A stretch of DNA of 49,182 nucleotides. Source: an uncultured Nitratireductor sp. (GTDB taxonomy: Bacteria; Pseudomonadota; Alphaproteobacteria; Rhizobiales; Rhizobiaceae). A model generated the notes under the pieces. It did not search any database. It was not told the DNA's origin and was given only the letters and a program-made list of their open reading frames with translations. Of this stretch, positions 1 to 9,986 are shown piece by piece. The stretch is from assembly GCF_913053745.1 (NCBI RefSeq), contig NZ_CAJXGF010000013.1, positions 1 to 49,182 on the forward strand, read 5' to 3'. Both the position numbers and the translations under genes were made by a program. Within the stretch, counting starts at the first letter, position 1. The number at the start of each line of letters is the position of its first letter.

Positions 1-710
1 AGGCGGCGCGGGCCCTGTCCGTGGATTATCTTGTGCTCTGCCCCGATACGCTGGGCCGCGGGCTGTCAGCCTGGGCGCGGCGGGGCGCGGCCGATTACAC
101 CTTTGCCACCTATGGCGCGATGACCGGCGCCATGCTTGACCACTACGGCGTTAATCAGCTTGGTTGGGTTGGCACCTCGATGGGCGGGCTGCTGGGGATC
201 ACCCTGGCTGCCGGGACATTGCGCGAGAGGATCACCCACCTCGTCATCAACGATGTCGGCCCGGATATTCCTTATGACAGTGCCAGGCGCATCGCCGACT
301 ATGTCGGCAATCCGCCAATTTTCGATACCATTGCCGATTACGAAGCATGGCTGCGGCGCACCTATGCGCCATTCGGCGACAATTCAGAGTGTTTCTGGCG
401 CAGGATGGTCGATACCTCGATGCGCCGGACCAACACAGGTCAGGTGACCGTGCACTACGACCCCGCCATCGTTTCGACCATGGGTGAGAACAAGGCCGAC
501 CTCGACGTCTGGGAAGCCTATGATGCGGTGACCGCGCGGACCCTGTTGATCCGCGGGGAACACTCCGATGTGCTGCCGCCGACGGTGGCGAGCGCCATGC
601 GTATGCGAGGGCCTTGCCCGCAACTTGTGACCATCCCCGATTGTGGCCACGCGCCGACGCTTGCCAGCGGCGCGCAGATCGAGGGGCTTCGCGCCTTCCT
701 GGCGGACTGA
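1..710 (+). CDS. alpha/beta hydrolase, 5' end cut by the window
   Basis: The reading frame is open from the window edge (frame of base 3), so the true start lies outside. The GTG at 21 is unlikely to be the start because in-frame residues before it still fit the fold. Numbering from that GTG, the nucleophile elbow GTSMGG puts the catalytic Ser at 53, with an acid in the GEHSD loop (Asp 183) and His 210 in DCGHAP. The early PDTLGRGLS segment is the usual oxyanion-loop strand. The protein therefore has a complete Ser-Asp-His triad and is a soluble esterase or C-C-bond hydrolase type. The substrate cannot be read from sequence. The next complete gene downstream is the LacI-type regulator, about 380 bases away. 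Confidence 0.85.
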   Translation, partial: AARALSVDYLVLCPDTLGRGLSAWARRGAADYTFATYGAMTGAMLDHYGVNQLGWVGTSMGGLLGITLAAGTLRERITHLVINDVGPDIPYDSARRIADYVGNPPIFDTIADYEAWLRRTYAPFGDNSECFWRRMVDTSMRRTNTGQVTVHYDPAIVSTMGENKADLDVWEAYDAVTARTLLIRGEHSDVLPPTVASAMRMRGPCPQLVTIPDCGHAPTLASGAQIEGLRAFLAD

Positions 711-734
711 GGGGGCGCGTTTTCAGGGCGCTAT

Positions 735-917
735 TCAGGGCAGCCGTTCGCCGTTTTCCCGGCTGAACAGGATGGCGCGCTCCGGGTCGTTGCGGATAGC
801 GATCCGCTGGCCGATTTGTGCTGAGAGCCGCTCGCGCAGAACCAGGGTCACCAGCCCCGAAGCGGTGCACGAGCCTGCGCAAGACTTCGTGCTGGCGCCC
901 AAGTTTGTGCCCGGCAC
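735..917 (-). pseudogene. degraded C-terminus of an ABC transporter ATPase (TOBE-like tail)
   Basis: On the minus strand, about 45 residues ending at the TGA at 735-737 read like the last beta-strands of a MalK/UgpC-type importer ATPase. They include a segment like LRERLSAQIGQRIAIR followed by DPERAILF, a short turn and GERLP, matching the usual 'D-P-x-R-x-x-L-F-x-x-x-x-G-x-R' ending. Reading further upstream in the same frame stays open, but the residues stop resembling an ATPase and there is no Walker or signature motif. I read this as a remnant left by deletion. The sequence resemblance is seen directly. The identification as a sugar-importer ATPase is by family resemblance only. Confidence 0.45.
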
Positions 918-1092
918 CTCCTGCCGCAGGGTGTAGTGCCGGACATGGGGCTGAAAGCGCCCTGGGCGTGGCTGCGCTGTGCCGAGGCAGAAAGGGACGA
1001 GAATGGTGACAGGCCGGACAAAGACCGGTTGCGAAATACCCCTTCAGGTCACATAGAGTCGGAATGGAACGCCAATTCCAGAGGAAGTCTGC

Positions 1093-2130
1093 GTGAACCG
1101 GAAAGTCGGGATCAAGGATATTGCCGCGCGCGCTGAGGTTGCGGCGTCGACTGTGTCCCATGTGTTGAATGGCACCGCCACCATTTCGCTGGAGGTGCGC
1201 GAGCGGGTGTTGGGTGCGGCAAGGGAGCTCGGCTATCTGGCGCGGCGACGCGAAAAGGCCACCATTGCCGTGCTGCGCAGCATCATGCTGGCGGTGCCCA
1301 GTGACACGCTTCCGAACAACCAGCACAATCTGTTCTCCTGGACGCTGCTGAGCCGGCTGATGCGCGAATGCGAGCGGCGGTCCATTCGGGTGCTGCCGAT
1401 CGAGGTGGATACGCCTAATTTCAGTGGCGCCAAGCTGGTCGAGCAGGCCCGGCAGGCCGAGGTGGACGGTATCCTGCTGCTCAGCGATGATCGCCCAGAC
1501 CTGTTGAGGGCTATCGCGGGTTCCCGTATCCCCGCCGTGCTGATGAATGGCGAAGACCATGAAATGCAGATCGACAGTGTTACGCCTGGCAACAGATTTG
1601 CGGCACGCTATGCCACCAACTGGCTGATCAAGCAGGGGCATCGCTCGATCCTGCACCTGACCTGGGAAGGGCGCGGCACCGTCCGGCGGCGGCGCGATGG
1701 CTTTCTTGACGCGTTCCGCGCCAATGAATTGTCCCTCGAGACGGCGTATGTCCACTATGCCGAGGGCTATTTTCCCGACATGGGGGCGGCGGCCATGCGG
1801 CGCTGGATCGACAAGCATGACGGTCTGGGTGGGGTGACCGCCATCTTCTGTGCGGCGGACAATCTGGCGCTTGGTGTTATCGGCGCCCTGCAGGAGGCCA
1901 ATTATGCGCTTCCCAAGGATATATCGTTGGTCGGTTTTGACGGTGTGGCGCTGGGTGAATTCACCTCGCCGACGCTGACAACGGTCAGCGTGCCGCTCGA
2001 CTATATTGGCCTTGCCGCCCTCAACCTGCTCGAGCAACGCATTGTGGCGGCAGATGCGGGCATGCCGGCCAATCGTCTGGAACTGGGGTGCCGGCTGACC
2101 GTGCGCGGCAGTGTCCGTTCGCTGACCTGA
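1093..2130 (+). CDS. LacI-family transcriptional regulator
   Basis: 345 residues, starting at GTG after a GAGGAAG ribosome site. Residues 5-50 form the LacI helix-turn-helix (IKDIAARAEVAASTVSHVLNG), followed by a periplasmic-binding-protein-like sensor core. Core motifs are the VDGILLL segment, a GHRSILHL strand, the ADNLALGVIGAL helix and the ISLVGFDG strand. The hinge after the DNA-binding domain (ELGYLARRREKATIAVL) is shorter than usual and lacks the common N-x-x-A-R-x-L hinge helix. The divergently placed hydrolase end and ATPase remnant lie upstream. The importer genes lie about 490 bases downstream on the same strand. It probably represses that importer in answer to an imported sugar, since LacI proteins mostly sense sugars. 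Confidence 0.9.
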   Translation: MNRKVGIKDIAARAEVAASTVSHVLNGTATISLEVRERVLGAARELGYLARRREKATIAVLRSIMLAVPSDTLPNNQHNLFSWTLLSRLMRECERRSIRVLPIEVDTPNFSGAKLVEQARQAEVDGILLLSDDRPDLLRAIAGSRIPAVLMNGEDHEMQIDSVTPGNRFAARYATNWLIKQGHRSILHLTWEGRGTVRRRRDGFLDAFRANELSLETAYVHYAEGYFPDMGAAAMRRWIDKHDGLGGVTAIFCAADNLALGVIGALQEANYALPKDISLVGFDGVALGEFTSPTLTTVSVPLDYIGLAALNLLEQRIVAADAGMPANRLELGCRLTVRGSVRSLT

Positions 2131-2391
2131 CATCATTCAATGACACGATGGGGCTTTCTGATTAGGTGCCCGTGCGCATTGATTTCCATCGGGCATGGGG
2201 CAGTGGGCCCTGCCAACATCGCCAGAGACAGGCACGCGGGCGCCTCTAAGTAACCGGTTGGAGAATTTTTTCACGCGGCGTTGATGGTGTCCGCAATGGC
2301 GAACCCGATTTTGTAAGACATTGAATCCCAAACAACTCTTGTATGGAAGCACGTACCTCAAAGCGCGCTAATGCGTCTCTGTGCGGCAGTA

Positions 2392-2407
2392 ATGAAAATT
2401 GTTTCAT
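2392..2407. promoter_or_regulatory. inverted repeat ATGAAA-ATTG-TTTCAT
   Basis: Six-base arms separated by four bases, in the A+T-rich part of the region upstream of the importer operon. It could be a second operator or an activator site; nothing in the window identifies the binding protein. Confidence 0.35.
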
Positions 2408-2519
2408 ATTGCGTTTGGCGAATTCCGCGGCAAGGATGGCCGTCGTCACAGCGATTGGTGCCAGAAAACCAAGAAAATCGGCATTGAAGATTGAGTGTGA
2501 CGGGGAGAGGTGAGGGATC

Positions 2520-2537
2520 ATGCAAAAATTTTTGCAT
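2520..2537. promoter_or_regulatory. 18-bp perfect palindrome, probable LacI-family operator
   Basis: ATGCAAAAATTTTTGCAT reads the same on both strands without a mismatch; symmetry breaks at the next base on each side. It lies about 80 bases before the start of the binding-protein gene and 390 bases after the LacI-type regulator gene. ATGCAAA/TTTGCAT arms are typical of LacI-family sites. Its centre is A-T rather than the C-G step that the hinge helix of classical LacI proteins kinks, which agrees with the unusual hinge of the neighbouring regulator. Confidence 0.65.
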
Positions 2538-2617
2538 TCACTACTATCTGCCTCTCATGGCTGAATTATGCGCTGTGTCGCCATCGCGGCCCTGGCGCTG
2601 GAGTTGAGGAGAAGTCT

Positions 2618-4519
2618 ATGAATGCCAAGAATTGGGTCGCGGCGATTGCCTTAGCGGCGCTGTCGTCAACAGCAATGGCCGGATCGGCATGGGCCTTCCA
2701 GGAAGCGCCGATGTTGAGTGAAATGGTGGAGGCTGGGAGCCTGCCACCGGTCGATGAACGCCTGCCGGCCAACCCGACCGTGGTCGAAGCCCTGAGCGTG
2801 GGCGAATATGGCGGCGTCTGGCGTCGCGCCTATAGCGGTCCGGGTGACCGCTGGGGTCCGACCAAGCTGATGGAAGAGCGCGTGCTCAAATGGACCGCAG
2901 ATGCGGACGGCACAGCCGTGCTGACCCCGGGCTATATCGAAAGCTATTCGGTCAACGAGGATTCAACCGAGTTCACCTTCACCCTGCTTGAGGGGCTGAA
3001 ATGGTCCGACGGCATGCCGGTCACGACCGAGGATGTCGAGTTCTGGTACAACGATGTTTTCCTCAACCCGGCTTTGGTGCCGACGATCGACCCCACCTTT
3101 GCCCCCGGCGGCGTGCCGCTTGAACTTGAGGTTCAGGACGAGCGCACCTTCACCATCAAGTTCGCCCAGCCCTATGTCTATTTTCTGCAGATCCTGGCCA
3201 AGGACTCCACGGGCGAACCCAGCCTTGACCGGCCCAGCTTCCTGTTTCCCAAGCACTATCTGAGCCAGTTCAACGACAAATATGCCAGCGAGGAAGAACT
3301 CGCAGCGGCGGCCGAGGAATACAATGTCGCGGCCTGGACCGACCTCTGGGGCTCCAAGGGCGCCCTGACCGGCTGGTGGAACAACCCGGATCTGCCGGTC
3401 ATCACCGCGTGGAAGATCGAAACGCCGGCGCCGGCCGAAACCGTCACCATGGTCCGCAACCCCTATTATTATGCCGTGGACCAGGAGGGGAACCAGCTCC
3501 CCTATATCGACCGCATCGAGCACCGGCTGTTCCAGGATCCCGAAACGCTCAACCTGATGGTGGCGCAGGGGCAGATCGATATGCAGGCGCGCTATATGGG
3601 CCTGGATAACTACACCTTCTACAAGGAGAACGAGGAGCGGGGTGGCTATCACATCGTGCCCGGCCTGGACTCCAATGTGTGGTCGCTGGTGCCCAATATG
3701 AACACCACCGACGAGGTGTTGCGCGGGCTGTTCGAAACCGAGGCAGTACGCCACGCCATGTCGGTGGCCGTGGATCGTGAACTGATCAACGAGTTGACGC
3801 AGTCGGGTTTGGCAAAGGAGTTGCAGACTGCGCCGGTGATGGGGTCGCCCTATTACAGCGAAGAGCTATCAACCCACTGGACCGAATATGACCCCGATCT
3901 GGCCAATGAATTGCTGGACGAAGCGGGGCTGAGCGAACGCGATGGTGCCGGCTTCCGCCTGCGACCCGACGGGCAGCGGTTCAGCCTGGTTGTCGAGGCC
4001 AATGATGCCGCCCATGCCAAGACACTCGAACTGCTGGCAGAAAACTTTGCCGATGTCGGCATCGAGTTTCTGCCCCGCGTGATCGACCGGACCCAGTGGG
4101 ACAATAACCGCGCCAATAACGACTTCCAGATGCACTGGATTCCGTTTGATCGCCTGACCTATGTGCCGGCCGATCCGCGCCGCATCATGGGCTCGGACGG
4201 CTACGCCAACCAGAGCTTCAAATGGTACAATACCGATGGAGCTGAGGGCATGGAGCCGAGCGCTGAGCTGCAGCAGATCTATGATCTCTGGGACCAGGCG
4301 TCGCAGTCGGCATCGGTGGAAGTCGCCGATGGATATGTGTCCGAAATGGCGGAAATCTTCGTCAACCAGGGTTGGGTGATCGGTGTGTATGGCGCCGGCA
4401 CCGTGGTCAATATCGTCTCGAACAAGTTGCACAATGTACAGGCCGACCTTGTACAGGACGACATCTTCCGCGGTGTGGGCCTGGCGCGCACCCAGCAGTT
4501 CTGGATCGAACAGGACTAA
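2618..4519 (+). CDS. ABC importer substrate-binding protein, peptide/oligosaccharide family (SBP family 5)
   Basis: 633 residues. The ATG was chosen because GAGGAGAAG precedes it and it opens a clear Sec signal peptide ending near AWA-FQEA. Family 5 marks are the WSDGMPVTTEDVEFWYND segment, the LPYIDRIEH strand and the AVRHAMSVAVDRELI segment. At over 600 residues it belongs to the long subclass that in rhizobia and Thermotoga includes sugar-oligomer binders such as AgpA. Typical dipeptide binders are near 530. The companion LacI regulator favours an oligosaccharide ligand, but this is inference. It is the first gene of the operon that continues with two permeases. A strong hairpin follows the stop codon. 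Confidence 0.88.
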   Translation: MNAKNWVAAIALAALSSTAMAGSAWAFQEAPMLSEMVEAGSLPPVDERLPANPTVVEALSVGEYGGVWRRAYSGPGDRWGPTKLMEERVLKWTADADGTAVLTPGYIESYSVNEDSTEFTFTLLEGLKWSDGMPVTTEDVEFWYNDVFLNPALVPTIDPTFAPGGVPLELEVQDERTFTIKFAQPYVYFLQILAKDSTGEPSLDRPSFLFPKHYLSQFNDKYASEEELAAAAEEYNVAAWTDLWGSKGALTGWWNNPDLPVITAWKIETPAPAETVTMVRNPYYYAVDQEGNQLPYIDRIEHRLFQDPETLNLMVAQGQIDMQARYMGLDNYTFYKENEERGGYHIVPGLDSNVWSLVPNMNTTDEVLRGLFETEAVRHAMSVAVDRELINELTQSGLAKELQTAPVMGSPYYSEELSTHWTEYDPDLANELLDEAGLSERDGAGFRLRPDGQRFSLVVEANDAAHAKTLELLAENFADVGIEFLPRVIDRTQWDNNRANNDFQMHWIPFDRLTYVPADPRRIMGSDGYANQSFKWYNTDGAEGMEPSAELQQIYDLWDQASQSASVEVADGYVSEMAEIFVNQGWVIGVYGAGTVVNIVSNKLHNVQADLVQDDIFRGVGLARTQQFWIEQD

Positions 4520-4535
4520 AGCGAAAAGACCTTGT

Positions 4536-4559
4536 CCGGGACGGGTGCGCCCGTCCCGG
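4536..4559 (+). other. intercistronic hairpin after the binding-protein gene
   Basis: Perfect 10-bp stem CCGGGACGGG / CCCGTCCCGG with a TGCG loop, 16 bases after the stop codon. No T-run follows, so it is more likely to protect the upstream message or attenuate than to terminate fully. This would give more binding protein than permease. Confidence 0.7.
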
Positions 4560-4609
4560 CTTGCCGCGGCGCCATGTGAGGATGGTGTCCGGCCCGGAGA
4601 CCCCAAACC

Positions 4610-5596
4610 ATGCTCGCATTTATCGGAAACCGCGCCCTGCTGGCGATTCCGACGCTGATCTTCATCTCGTTCATTTCGTTCGTGATCATTCAGCTTCCGC
4701 CCGGCGACTATGTCACCGCCTATGCCGCGCAGTTGCGCCATGCCGGTGAGTATATTTCGCCGCTGCAGGAAGAGTTGATGCGCGAACAGTTCGGGCTCAA
4801 CGACCCGATGATTGTGCAGTATTGGCGCTGGATCAGCGATATCGTGCTGCGGGGCGATTTCGGCTATTCGCTGGAATGGAATGCGCCGGTCTCGACCCTG
4901 ATCTGGGATCGGCTGATGCTGACTCTGGCGATTTCCTCGGCGAGCCTGGTGCTGACCTGGGCCATCGCCATTCCGGTTGGTGTCTATTCGGCCTCGCGGC
5001 AATATTCGTTTCTGGATCACCTGTTCACGGTGTTCGGCTTCCTGGGCAAGGGCATTCCCGATTTCCTGCTGGCGCTGATTCTGATGTGGTTGGCCTTCGC
5101 CTATCTCAATATGGATGTGGGCGGGCTGTTCTCGCCCGAATATCAGAATGCGCCCTGGAGCTTTGCCAAGCTCGGCAATCTCCTGAGCCATCTGTGGATC
5201 CCACTGGTTGTTCTGGCGACCGGCGGTGCGGCGGGTCTGATCCGTGTCATGCGCGCCAATATGCTGGACGAGCTGGGCAAGCCCTATGTCGAAACCGCCT
5301 ATGCGCAAGGTTTGAGCGAGGCCCGCGTGGTGTGGACGTATCCGGTGCGCGTGGCGCTCAATCCGTTCATTTCAACGGTTGGATGGGCCTTGCCGGCGCT
5401 GTTTTCGGGCGACGTCATCACGGCGGTTGTCCTCAACCTGCCTACGACCGGGCCGCTGCTGCTGCAGGCACTCAAGATGCAGGACATGTATCTGGCCGGC
5501 AGCTTCATTCTCATTCTCAGCGTCTTTACCGTCGTGGGCACGCTGATCTCCGACATCCTGCTCGCGTGGTTCGATCCGCGCATCCGCAATGCGTGA
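4610..5596 (+). CDS. ABC importer permease, DppB/OppB type
   Basis: 328 residues with the family's N-terminal helix (about 10-30), a periplasmic loop with PPGDYVTAY and FGLNDP, and five further hydrophobic segments. The cytoplasmic coupling loop AYAQGLSEARVVWTYPVRVAL contains the EAA-like A-x-x-x-G signature that contacts the ATPase. It pairs with the next gene to form the membrane channel of the importer. Leucine is coded mainly by CTG here (about 37 of 54 by hand count), as in the first half of the next gene. Confidence 0.9.
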   Translation: MLAFIGNRALLAIPTLIFISFISFVIIQLPPGDYVTAYAAQLRHAGEYISPLQEELMREQFGLNDPMIVQYWRWISDIVLRGDFGYSLEWNAPVSTLIWDRLMLTLAISSASLVLTWAIAIPVGVYSASRQYSFLDHLFTVFGFLGKGIPDFLLALILMWLAFAYLNMDVGGLFSPEYQNAPWSFAKLGNLLSHLWIPLVVLATGGAAGLIRVMRANMLDELGKPYVETAYAQGLSEARVVWTYPVRVALNPFISTVGWALPALFSGDVITAVVLNLPTTGPLLLQALKMQDMYLAGSFILILSVFTVVGTLISDILLAWFDPRIRNA

Positions 5597-5606
5597 GGGA
5601 TTGGCC

Positions 5607-6725
5607 ATGACCGATCAGACCATCAACACCACCGCTGCGCCTGCCAAGGACCGCAAGGAAGATCTCTATACCGCAACGCCTGCACAGCTCATCTGGCGGC
5701 GCTTTACCAAGCACATCCTGGCGGTCGTTTCGCTGTGGTTCCTGGTCATTTTGGCTCTGTGCGCGCTGTTTGCCGACATGGTGGCGCCCTATGCGCCGTT
5801 CGAGGTGCAAAGGCTGCGCACACTGGCGCCACCCACGGGCATCCACCTGTTTCATGAAGGCCGGTTTGTCGGGCCGTTCGTCTATGGCCTGTCGCGCGAG
5901 CGGGATGCCGAAACCGCGCGGGTTCTTTATGAGACGGACCCGGAAGCCGTGCTGCCGATCCGCCTGTTCCATCAGGGTGATGACTACGATTTCTTCGGCC
6001 TGTTCCAGTCCAATATCCATTTGTTTGGCGTCGATGACCGGCGGCAGCAGATCAATCTGCTTGGCACGGACGATCTGGGGCGCGACATCTTTTCGCGCGT
6101 CCTCTATTCGGGCCGCACATCGCTGACCGTCGGTTTCCTGGTTGTGGGAGTCGCATCGCTGATCGGCATTTTCCTCGGCCTGATTGCGGGTTTCTTCCGC
6201 CGGGCGGACGGACCGGTCTCACGTCTCATCGATGCGATGATGGCGTTTCCCGACATTCTGCTCGCCATCGCTCTGGTTGCCGCGCTCGGTCCGTCGGCAG
6301 CGAATGTCGTGCTGGCACTGGGCATCGTCTATGCGCCCCGGCTGGCTCGCGTCGTCCGCGCCTCGACTCTCGTCATCCGTGAGCTGCCCTATGTGGAAGC
6401 GGCGCGCGCGCTCGCTGTGCCGACGCCGGTGATCCTTGTGAGGCATGTGCTGCGCAACGTGACTTCACCGCTTCTCGTGCAGGCGACTTTCATTTTCGCG
6501 CAGGCGATTCTGGCCGAGGCCGGCCTTTCCTTCCTCGGTGTCGGTATTTCACCGGACATTCCCACATGGGGCACGATGATCTCCATCGGACGCCAGTTCA
6601 TGAGCACGGCCGAATGGATCATGCTCTTTCCCGGGCTCGCCATCGTCATCACAGTGCTTGCGCTGCAGCTTCTGGGTGACGGTCTGCGCGACCTGCTCGA
6701 CCCCCGGCTTGCAAAGGATATCTGA
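5607..6725 (+). CDS. ABC importer permease, DppC/OppC type, possibly chimeric
   Basis: 372 residues. ATG 5607 was preferred over the in-frame ATG at 5589 because GAGGG sits just before it. TM1 is at about 35-57. A periplasmic insertion of roughly 100 residues (RLRTLAPPTGIHLFHEG to IHLFGVDDRR) precedes the LGTDDLGRD motif and the permease core. The coupling loop is AARALAVPTPVILVRHVLRN. This long insertion is typical of permeases paired with the long SBP family. Leucine codons change within the gene: CTC+CTT are about 5 of 22 before base 6130 and about 17 of 32 after it. The second half matches the codon style of the following operon. The TGA overlaps the ATG of the amidohydrolase (ATGA-type coupling), tying the two transport operons together. 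Confidence 0.88.
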   Translation: MTDQTINTTAAPAKDRKEDLYTATPAQLIWRRFTKHILAVVSLWFLVILALCALFADMVAPYAPFEVQRLRTLAPPTGIHLFHEGRFVGPFVYGLSRERDAETARVLYETDPEAVLPIRLFHQGDDYDFFGLFQSNIHLFGVDDRRQQINLLGTDDLGRDIFSRVLYSGRTSLTVGFLVVGVASLIGIFLGLIAGFFRRADGPVSRLIDAMMAFPDILLAIALVAALGPSAANVVLALGIVYAPRLARVVRASTLVIRELPYVEAARALAVPTPVILVRHVLRNVTSPLLVQATFIFAQAILAEAGLSFLGVGISPDIPTWGTMISIGRQFMSTAEWIMLFPGLAIVITVLALQLLGDGLRDLLDPRLAKDI

Positions 6726-7938
6726 TGATCGGCAATCGCTTTTCGACCGCATCCTCCCCCCTGCTCCTGCGCAACGCCCGGCCGATCGGCTTCGGCGAAG
6801 CCAAGGGCGCAGTGCTCGACATAGCGGTCGATACGCGTGGCCGCGTCGCCGAACTCGCCGAGACCATCGAGGCCGGCGACGACGTTCGCGTGATCGACTG
6901 CGACGGGGCGTTCCTTTCGCCTGGATGGGCCGACCTGCACGCGCATGTGTGGTATGGCGGCACGGACATTTCCATAAAACCGGCGCAGGCCGGCGCGGAA
7001 CGCGGCGTCACAACAATCGTCGACGCAGGCTCCGCGGGCGAGGCCAATTTTCACGGACTGCGCGAGCTGATCATCGAACCGGCCCGCGAGAATGTCTATG
7101 CGTTTCTCAACATCGGCTCCATCGGCCTGGTCGCCTGCAACCGCGTATCGGAGCTGATGGATATGCGCTCCATCGACATCGACCGGATCGCACAGTGCAT
7201 CGAGGCCAATCGCGATGTGATCGTGGGGTTGAAGGTGCGCGCCAGCGCGGTCATCACCGGCGGGTGGGATCTGACGCCGGTGCGCATTGCCAAGAAAATC
7301 GGGAGGGTGCTGAAGCTGCCGCTGATGGTGCATGTGGGCGAACCGCCGCCGCTTTACGACGATATTCTCGGCCTGTTGGGCGAGGGCGACATCGTTACTC
7401 ACTGCTTCAACGGCAAGTTCGGTGGTTCGATCCTCGAAGACGAGGACCTTTACACACTTGTCGAGGAGGCCGCGGCACGCGGTGTCATTCTCGACGTCGG
7501 GCATGGCGGCGCCTCGTTCTCCTTCGATGTGGCAAAGGCCGCCCTGTCGCGCGATCTGTCGCCGCACACCATCTCCACCGATTTGCACAACCGCTCTATG
7601 GACGGCTCGGTTTGGGACATGGCCACGACCATGTCGAAGCTTCTTTCGCTTGGCATGTCGCTCGAAGATGTTATCGCCGCATCGACCGTCAATCCGCGCA
7701 AGGCCATCGGGCTGCCACACGAGAAACTTCTGGCAGTCGGGAAACCGGCCGAGTTCACGGTTTTTGAGATGGAACAATCGTCGATCGAGGTGAAGGATTC
7801 GAAGGGCGCCGTCAGCAGGCTGAGCGAGTTGTTTTCTCCACGCCACGCGATCCTGCGGGCCGAAGCGATTGCCGCCAGCCGCTATCAGCCTTCGCCCGAA
7901 GCCGCCCTTCACGCATGTCCGCATTGCGGGTGGGCGCT

Positions 7939-7942
<4 letters not shown>
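6725..7942 (+). CDS. amidohydrolase-superfamily metallo-deacetylase/deamidase, cog3964 type
   Basis: 405 residues. Metal-site residues of a binuclear amidohydrolase are all visible: HxH in PGWADLHAH (His 72, His 74), Lys 170 in IVGLKVRAS (carboxylated bridging Lys), His 203 in MVHVGE, His 226 in VTHCFNG and Asp 286 in STDLHNRS. The family is often mislabelled dihydroorotase. A characterised Agrobacterium relative (Atu3266) cleaves acetyl-(R)-mandelate and N-acetyl-D-amino-acid-like compounds. The SelA-like enzyme and Rid protein in the same operon fit that group's usual neighbourhood. The C-terminus ends in an unusual CPHCG pair of cysteines. Translation is coupled to the permease stop codon, and the ATPase start overlaps the end of this gene. 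Confidence 0.85.
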
Positions 7943-8951
<1,009 letters not shown>

Positions 8952-8955
<4 letters not shown>

Positions 8956-9950
8956 TTGAAACTTCCACAGCCAAACCACAGAACGGCGAGGCGCCGCTCG
9001 TCGCCGTCGAGGGGTTGACCAAACGCTTCGTCGGTCGCGGCGGGCGCACCGTGCATGCGGTGGAGGATGTGTCCTTTTCGATCCGGCGCGGCACCACGGT
9101 CGGGCTGGTCGGCGAATCCGGTTCGGGCAAGACGACGGCGGGCCGCGCCATATTGCGGCTTATCGAGCCGACATCGGGCAAGGCCGTGTTCGACGGTGTC
9201 GATCTCTGCTCCCTGTCCGAGCGCGCGCTGCGTGCCTATCGGCAAAGATTGCAGATCATCTTTCAGGATCCTTTTTCGAGCCTCAATCCGCGCATGCGAA
9301 TCGACGCGATTATCGGCGAGGCGCTGGACGCACGCGGCTTCCCGCGTGGCGTAAAACGCCGGGAGCGCGTGGCCGAGCTGCTGACGCTGGTCGGTCTGTC
9401 ACCCGATCACGCTCGCCGCTTTCCGCACGAATTCTCAGGTGGCCAGCGCCAACGGATCGGCATCGCCCGCGCGCTCGCCGTGGAGCCCGATTTCGTCGTT
9501 GCCGACGAGCCGGTTTCGGCGCTCGACGTCTCGGTGCAGGCACAGGTTCTCAACCTGTTGAACGACCTGCAAAAGCGCCTTGGCCTGACACTGCTCTTCA
9601 TCTCGCACGACCTATCGGTTGTCGAGTATCTCTGTGACGAGGTGGTTGTGATGTATCTCGGCCGCGTGATGGAGCGAGGGCCGTCCCGGCGCGTCTACGC
9701 AAATCCGCGTCACCCCTACACCAAGGCTTTGTTGGCCACCGCGCCCGTGCCCGACCCCACCGTCGAGCGCAACCGCGTGCCTTTGGCGGGCGATATTCCC
9801 AGCCCGCTCGATCCGCCGTCGGGCTGCGTGTTCCGCACGCGCTGTCCCCATGCCATCCCCGCTTGCGCCGAAGCCGTCCCGGAAACCGTAACCGTCGAGC
9901 GGGATCACGCCGTGGCCTGTATCCGCCAGGACGAGCTTGAAACGGCCTGA
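8952..9950 (+). CDS. ABC importer ATPase, OppF/DppF type
   Basis: 332 residues, GTG start overlapping the previous stop by GTGA, the same coupling as one gene earlier. Walker A is GESGSGKTT, the signature is [15 protein letters not shown], Walker B is FVVADEPVSALD and the switch region is FISHDLSVVEY. The oligo_HPY tail with GCVFRTRCPHAIPAC follows. It is the partner of the OppD-type subunit. Its codon use, rich in CTC and GCG, matches the neighbouring enzymes rather than the first 6 kb. Confidence 0.92.
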
Positions 9951-9986
9951 CCAGACAACGAGACACTCGAACCTTGGAGTTTCCGC

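Larger units (their letters stand above)
2131..2617 (+). promoter_or_regulatory. regulatory intergenic region before the importer operon
   Basis: No convincing gene is present in these roughly 490 bases. The stretch is noticeably richer in A+T than the flanking genes and holds two inverted repeats, listed separately (2392-2407 and 2520-2537). I could not pick out a confident -35/-10 pair. Confidence 0.55.

Noticed and set aside
247-2136. Very long minus-strand open frame (about 630 codons) opposite the hydrolase and LacI genes
   Set aside because: It is the antisense of two clear genes in GC-rich DNA, rich in His, Arg and Gln with no domain motifs. Only the separate frame at 735-917 shows family resemblance.
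3869-5308. Minus-strand frame of about 480 codons opposite the first importer
   Set aside because: Covers two conserved transport genes in antisense and has no family marks.
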